NCBI GenBank assembly: GCA_030760725.1
Contig: JASWHV010000012.1
Location: forward strand, 82,658,968 to 82,722,967
Reading direction: 5' to 3'
DNA: 64,000 nucleotides
Source of the DNA: Neostapfia colusana
Lineage: Eukaryota; Streptophyta; Magnoliopsida; Poales; Poaceae
How positions within the stretch are numbered: the stretch's first letter is position 1; each line of letters starts with the position of its first letter. Below are positions 58,306 to 64,000 of this stretch, one piece after another. Both the position numbers and the translations under genes were made by a program. The notes below the pieces were generated by a model that did no database searches, was not told the origin of the DNA, and saw only the letters and a list, made by a program, of their open reading frames with translations.

Positions 58306-59234
58306 ATGACAGCAGACAAACAGTTGGAGAACGGGTGGGTGGAATCTCACTGTTCTCACCACAGCGGCTATCCGGAGGCATTGAGGCAGATGCTTCAATA
58401 TTTCGGATACAACCAGATGCCGCAGTACTTCACCAAGGAAGAAGGCGAAGAGGGGAACAAGACGTGGACAATCCATGTCGAAGTCCCTACAGGACCTACG
58501 CCACCCAGTTGGGTGCCGTTCACCGTCACGGTGAGAGGTAGACAACCGGAAGGGATGTGGCAAGTGGCAGCCCGTGACACCATGTCACGTTTATGCCAAC
58601 TACACGTGAAGGCTATGGAGGGCACTCCATACGCGCTCGTTCCAGTGGAAGGATGAGCTCATCATGTGTGGGAAGGGAGGTACTGGGAGGCAGCCGATCC
58701 GGGTTGCCCAAGGTACAGCCCCACGGAGGCAAACCTTAGCCTCCAGATGAGGGCGGAAAATGCCGTGATAGACAGTCAAGCTGTTATACGGAGCATCTCG
58801 CTGCAAAGCTCAAGGAGAGCACAAGCCGTAGAGACCATTTCGAGAGTGCTCACAGTGCACTCCGCAATGTGCTCCTTCCGACGATCAAGCGACTGAATGA
58901 ACAGCACAATCAGTTGCATCGTCTAACGAAGGCGAAGAGGAAAAGCCGTGTCGACATCGTGGCGTTGCAAGAGCTGGTATAGACTTTAACCCAGCAGAAT
59001 GAGGACCTTGCTCAAGAGCGGGACGACGCTATTGAGGAAGGGCAAGGCTAGGAAGAAGACTACAACCAAGCCATGGACGAGGTACATGCATTACAGGACC
59101 TCGTACCTCTGGTGGTCTTGGGTCTTCTAGCAATGGGAGAACCCGGGATGGGAGAAGAGGTGGTAGATCCAGAGCCACCAGCAGAGGTACCGGAGGAGGA
59201 CGACCCGCAGGAGGTCGAGTTCTACTCCGAGTAG
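58306..59234 (+). pseudogene. ORF0 of element G, broken
   Basis: ATG 58306 follows ATTTTACAG. It begins MTADKQLENGWVESHC, with no histone-like start. Residues 1-116 are open (…GYPEALRQMLQYFGY…, …WTIHVEVPTG…). TGA at 58654-58656 interrupts, and the same frame goes on (YSPTEANLSLQMRAENAV…). Further stops lie near 58978 and 59049 in a coiled-coil-like part (…LTQQNEDLAQERDDAIEE…). It ends with an acidic EEDDPQEVEFYSE at 59234, reminiscent of the acidic end of ORF0 in A. The total would be about 310 residues. I know similar proteins as retroelement-associated but of unknown function. Confidence 0.7.
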
Positions 59235-59505
59235 GGGGTTACAGTTGCCAAGTAGGGCAGCTAGAGTAGTGTAACCCAACTTTTGTAATCAGTGACATGT
59301 CGTGTAGCAGTAGCGTATGTATAGGTAGTGACGACATGAGTACGACTTCTCGGAGAACCGAGAATAATGTATCTTGTATAAAGTTTATGCTTTATCAATA
59401 TATGTGAATGTTGTGCAAATTAATCATGTGTCACTTCAATAGCTACTGTTGCATATGGAATTTTAAGTAAGACTTGTGCTAATCGCTGCTGTTTTAGATT
59501 TCAGA
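59235..59505 (+). other. Spacer between ORF0 and gag of element G
   Basis: It is non-coding and ends GTTTTAGATTTCAG before AATG, again acceptor-like. Nothing else is seen. Confidence 0.45.
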
Positions 59506-60734
59506 ATGACGCGTACTCGTGCCAACCCGGACGTTGGGGGTACTAGCCAAGGGGGAGAGACCTCCCAACAGCCTCCCGAGGATTCCTCGGGACAGCAACA
59601 GCAACAGCAAACACCGCCACCGCCACTGCCAACGGTTACATTGGCCGACATCGTCGCGGCAATGGCGGGTTCACATCAGCAGCACACGGAGTTGCTGCAG
59701 ACTCTCATCGCTAATACGTCTCGCCCAGAGAGACGTCAAGACCGTGAGGAGCGTCAACAGAGCTCCTACTCTGACTTCCTAGCGACTCATCCCCCGGTAT
59801 TCTCAAGGGCGGATGAACCTCTTGACGCGGGCAACTGGCTCCGCGTAATAGAGATGAAGTTCGGGCTGCTCCAGATAAGTGAGCAGCGCAAGACTCAGTT
59901 CACGGTCCAGCAGCTCCAAGGATCCGCGAGCACGTGGTGGGCAAACTTCTGTGCTTCACAGCCCACCGATCGAGTTATGACCTGGACGGAGTTCCGGACG
60001 GCCTTCAGGGCCTATCACATACCGCCAGGATTGATAAAGAGAAAGACGCAGGAGTTTCTACACCTGCAGCAAGGGAGCCGGAACGCGCTGGAATACTCCA
60101 GGGCGTTCAACGATCTCGCGCTCTATGCGTCGTATCACGCAGATACCGACGAGAAGTGGCGGGACCACTTTTTCCAGGGGCTTAATCCGCTCTTGAAGGA
60201 CAAATTGGTGATGTTCAATCGCGGCAGCCTCAACGACATAATTGATACTGCGATTGTTCAGGAGGACTCCGGCAAGGAGTTAGCGGCGGCGGAAAGAAAG
60301 CAAAGCGCGCCGCAAAGCAGCAGAGAAGGAGGCGGTCCTTCTTAGAAGTTTCGGATGGTGAATCGCCCACCATCAGGTCCACGCTGGCAGCCACCCCACA
60401 GGTCGATGCCGTTCCGCAGTCGGCCGTACCCTTCACCGGCGTTCAGGCCGGCACAGCCAGTACCACCTCCGCAACAACAACAGCAGCAGCAGGCGATGCC
60501 GCGTGCTTATGCACCTCAGCAGCACATGCCGGGTTTCGTCCCCCGAGCACCGCACAAGCAGCGGCCACATGTTACAAGTGTGGTCGTCCAGGACACTTCG
60601 CCAGCAGTTGTTCGGAGAGGCAAGGCGGCGGAGTTGCACCACCGTTTCCGGGGAGGAATCAACCCCGGAACCCTACTAATGCGCGGCGGGCAAACCCTAG
60701 GCCCGGCACCGTTCACCAGCTTGCCATAGAGGAC
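59506..60734 (+). pseudogene. Gag of element G, with a stop and a frameshift
   Basis: ATG 59506 (MTRTRANPDVGG). The Gag core is at ~85-270 (FLATHPPVFSRADEPLD, NWLRVIEMKFGLL, TWWANFC). TAG at 60343-60345 stops it, followed in frame by a Pro/Gln-rich linker. The zinc knuckle CYKCGRPGHFASSC (from 60570) is in another frame, so a shift lies between. The protease uses the frame of the knuckle. It is dead. Confidence 0.82.
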
Positions 60735-61511
60735 GTGCCGGAGGGTAAGTCAATCCTTGCGGGTATGTTCCAACTCCACCAGCATCCCGCCATAGTACTA
60801 TTTGATTCAGGCGTCACGCATAGCTTCATTAGCCAAGCTTTCATTGATAAATATAGCTTGCAAATACTACTCACCGATAGTCATTATGTGATCTGTTCAC
60901 CGGGTGGGAAAATTTTAGCAAGCATGATGGTCCCAAAAGCGCCATTGTGCTTAGAGGGTAGAGTTTACTCTACGTCTCTCATAATCCTAGAGGGACAAAA
61001 GGTCGATGTCGTTTTAGGGATGTCGTGGTTAACCCGCCACGGCGCTGTTTTAGACACCGTCCTCCGAGTTGTGCACTTGAACTCAAAAGTGCATGAATCT
61101 CATTCCTTATTTCTGGACAGTCCAGAAATAAAACTTCCAAGTGTCTATCAAGCCACAACCATCAGATTGGAAGATATTTCAGTGGTCCGAGAGTTCCCTG
61201 ACGTGTTCCCGGATGATTTGCCGGGGATGCCGCCCAATAGAGAGGTGGAGTTCAAGATTGAACTTGCGTCGGGAACCATGCCAATATCCTGAAGGCCGTA
61301 CAAGATGGCGCCCAAGGAATTGGCTGAATTGAAGACCCAGCTAACGGACCTGCTGGAGAAGAGTTTTATTAGGTCGAGCTCCTCGCCATGGGGCTGTTCG
61401 GCATTATTTGTGAAGAAGAAGGATGAGATGTTGCGGCTTTGCGTGGACTATCGTCCATTAAATGCCGTAACCATCAAGAACAAGTACCCGTTGCCACAGA
61501 TCGACATGATT
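60735..61511 (+). pseudogene. Protease and RT N-terminus of element G
   Basis: The protease motif is FDSGVTHSFIS, then VVLGMSWLTRHG; FPDVFPDDLPGMPPNR and SSSPWGCSALFVKKKD mark the start of RT. TGA at 61290-61292 replaces an Arg (AGTAPIYKRPYR-type position). After LCVDYRPLNAVTIKNKYPLPQID an extra base near 61509 shifts the frame into the next segment. Confidence 0.82.
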
Positions 61512-64000
61512 GTTTGATCAGTTGGCCGAAGCAAAGATCTTTTCCAATATGGACTTAAGATCCGGGTACCATCAGATTAAGATAAGGGCGGAGGACATTC
61601 CAAAGACGGCTTTCTCGACGAAGTACGGACCTTATGAGTACCTGGTCATGTCCTTCGGCCTCACCAATGCTCCAGCTCACTTCATGTATTTGATGAATTC
61701 GGTATTCATGCTGGAGCTGGACAAGTTTGTCGTGGTCTTCATCGACGACATACTGGTATATTCCAAGTCGGAGGAAGATCACAAGACACATCTACGTATA
61801 GTCTTGCAACGGCTGCGGGATCACAAGCTATACGCGAAATTTAGCAAATGCGAGTTTTGGATATCGCAAGTGCCTTTTCTCGGGCATATCATCTCAGCGG
61901 AGGGTATCGCTGTAGACCCAAGCAAGATCACTCAAGTGCTGAATTGGAAATCCCCGAGAACTGTTCACGAGGTACGGTGTTTCCTCGGACTCGCGGGATA
62001 TTATCGGAGGTTCATTCCGAACTTCTCGAAGATTGCCAAGCCAATGACAGAGCTACTGAAGAAGGCTATCAAATATGTTTGGAGTCCGGCATATGAAACA
62101 GCATTCAAGACTTTAGTCAAGCACCTGACATCAGCACTGGTTTGGGCGCAGCCAGACACAACAAAACCGTTCGATGTGTACTGCGATGCATCCGGCATTG
62201 GGATCGGATGTGTGCTGATGCAAGATCGAAGAGTGGTCACGTATGGATCACGGCAGCTTAGAAACCATGAGCAGAATTATCCAACTCACGACTTGGAGCT
62301 CGCTGCCGTGGTACTTGCACTGAAGATGTGGAGGCACGACCTACTCGGTAACCTCGTACATCTATATACCGACTACAAAAGTCTCAAGTATATATTCACT
62401 CAGAAGGATCTGAACATGAGGCAACGAAGATGGTTAGAATTGATAAAGGATTATGAAATAGAGATCCATTATCATCCGGGCAAGGCAAACGTAGTGGCAG
62501 ATGCGCTAAGCCGCAAGTCACACGTCAACAATCTGACCATCACACCGTTGGGAGAGAGCGAACCACCACTGCATGTAATTCCACATGGAGCTCTCTACAA
62601 CCTAGCTTTGATCCTCACCATCCGTGAAGAGATAGCGGCAGCTCAGAAACATGACAAGGGCATGTCGCATTTGCGGAGACGTGTAGACAGTGGGGAGTTA
62701 AAATGTTTCCGGAAGGACAGAGACAGCGTCCTATGGTTCAAGAACCGGATCGTCGTACCCCGTAACCCGGAGCTACGGAAGAAAATTTTTGATGAGGCTC
62801 ACTTATCAAAATTTTCTATTCACCCCGGCAGCAACAAAATGTATCAAGAACTCAGAAGCAAGTTTTGGTGGACATGAATGAAGCGGGAGATCGCGAAGTA
62901 CGTGTCCGAGTGCGATACATGTCGAAGGGTGAAGGCAGACCATATGCGGAAACCGGGACTGCTACAACCACTAGGCGTTCCTGCCTGGAAGTGGGAGGAT
63001 GTGAGCATGGACTTCATCGTCGGTTTACCCACCACTTTTCAGAAGCATGATTCGGTGTGGGTGATCGTCGACCGGCTTACCAAAGTTGCTCATTTCATCC
63101 CGGTCAACACCAACTACAACGCCAAGAAGTATGCTGAATTGTACATCTCACGGATCCTATGCTTGTACGACGTACCCCGTACAATCATATCGGATCGGGG
63201 CACTTTATTTGTGTCCCGTTTTTGTGAGCAGCTACACGCTGCCTTGGGGACGAAGGTGATCCGTAGTTCAGCGTACCACCCGCAGACGGACGGGCAAATC
63301 GAGCGGGTAAATCAGATCTTAGAAGACATGCTACGAGCTTGTGCTATCAACCACGGCAAGAATTGGGATGATCACTTGCCGTTAGCCGAGTCCTCGTACA
63401 ACAATGGATACCAAGCCAGCATCAAGATGGCGCCTTATGAAGCAATATACGGGAGGAAATGCCGCACACCACTGAATTGGTGTGAGTCTGGCGAAAGGGT
63501 CACCTTCGGGATTGACCTTGTCAACAACGCGGAAGAAAAGGTTTGACTGATTCAAGCGAACCTGAAAGCCGCCCAATCCCGTCAGAAACAGTATGCGGAC
63601 CGGAGAAGACGCCCATTACAATTCAAAGTCGGGGATCACGTATACCTACGTGTGTCTCCAATGAAGGGTGTAAACAGATTTGGGGTGAGAGGAAAGTTGG
63701 CACCCCGATTCATCGGTCCATTCCAGATTGCCGAAAGATGTGGATCAGTAGCATACCGGCTGAAATTACCAGAAGCACTTTCCGGTATGCACGACGTCTT
63801 TCACATTTCCTAGCTGAGGAAATGTCTTAAGCTATCTACTACCGTTCAGCTGGAGGACATTGAAGACCTGCAACCGGATCTCACCTATCGGGAGGAACCG
63901 GTTCAGATCATTGACGAGAAGGCCCGAATCACACGCAACCGTACGTTGTGGTTCTACAAAGTTCTATGGAGTAATCACTCCGTGGACAAAGCGACATGGG
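61510..64000 (+). pseudogene. RT, RNase H, integrase and chromodomain start of element G
   Basis: The frame runs from 61510. It has RT with NMDLRSGYHQ, MSFGLTNAPAH and catalytic FIDDILVYSK; RNase H YCDASGIGIGCVLM and TDYKSLKYI; integrase zinc site with intact CDTC; core DFIVGLP, SDRGTLF and the Glu in TDGQIERVNQ; and the C-terminal domain (FKVGDHVYL…). Stops in frame are TGA 62875-62877, TGA 63544-63546 and TAG at about 63811, all at positions where relatives have Arg or Gln. The chromodomain-like end (VQIIDEKARITRNRT… KATW) is cut by the window edge. Confidence 0.85.

Larger units (their letters stand above)
53327..64000 (+). mobile_element. Element G: Tekay-type chromovirus, right end outside the window
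   Basis: A 3.5-kb LTR, tRNA-iMet primer site, long leader, ORF0, gag, protease, RT, RNase H, integrase and the start of a chromodomain-like end run to the window edge. It is a different subfamily from A, B and D: its LTR does not align with theirs and its ORF0 starts differently. It inserted into the gag of E; the five bases before it are GCATT. Many stops and frameshifts show it is old and inactive. Confidence 0.88.

Noticed and set aside
1..64000. Host genes, tRNA/rRNA genes, DNA transposons, CRISPR arrays
   Set aside because: Every substantial coding stretch on both strands could be assigned to a Ty3/gypsy element or its remnant. I found no terminal inverted repeats of DNA transposons, no tRNA-like folds and no spaced direct repeats.

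Overview
The window is intergenic DNA from a plant nuclear genome, almost certainly a grass. Nearly all of it is nested Ty3/gypsy LTR retrotransposons. The clues are 3.4-3.5 kb chromovirus LTRs of the Tekay/RIRE3 type with an extra ORF (ORF0) before gag, Tat-clade elements with a second RNase H, initiator-Met-tRNA primer sites and 5-bp target duplications. I see no host gene, tRNA, rRNA or CRISPR array.

Layout. (1) 1-3629, minus: 5' part of a decayed Tat element (H), with RNase H remnant, gag and a 694-bp LTR. (2) 3630-5109: piece of a long LTR related to element G. (3) 5110-8319: Tekay-type LTR missing its last ~229 bp. (4) 8320-36743: Tekay element A (LTR, primer site, ORF0, open gag-pol), split twice. 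Element B (14883-23785, minus, TSD TTATG) sits in its RT. Tat element C (24487-36700, minus) sits after its RT and itself carries a Tekay solo LTR, F (31642-34982, TSD TCTTC). (5) 36744-49443: Tekay element D with both LTRs, decayed; its 5' LTR directly follows the 3' end of A. (6) 49444-53326: Tat deletion derivative E (minus) with an intact antisense coiled-coil ORF. (7) 53327-64000: chromovirus G (3.5-kb LTR, ORF0, gag, pol), running off the right edge with many nonsense codons.

How the parts work together. In the Tekay elements the LTR gives the promoter and poly(A) site and tRNA-iMet primes reverse transcription. ORF0 and Gag-Pol follow, each ATG lying directly behind a 3'-splice-like sequence. 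Integrase ends in a chromodomain-like segment. A has uninterrupted gag-pol apart from later insertions, and B inserted very recently (about three LTR substitutions). C, D, E, G and H are dead, many of their stops being C-to-T changes expected from methylated DNA.

The most interesting signal is ORF0 of A, B and D. Its first 22 residues align without a gap, from the initiator Met, with the histone H3 tail. The block TARKSTGG, with the H3K9 and S10 equivalents, is kept in all three copies, in elements whose integrase also carries a chromodomain of the kind known to read H3K9 methylation. A and D ORF0 differ mainly at synonymous sites. I infer a retrotransposon-encoded histone-tail mimic and know of no description of one.
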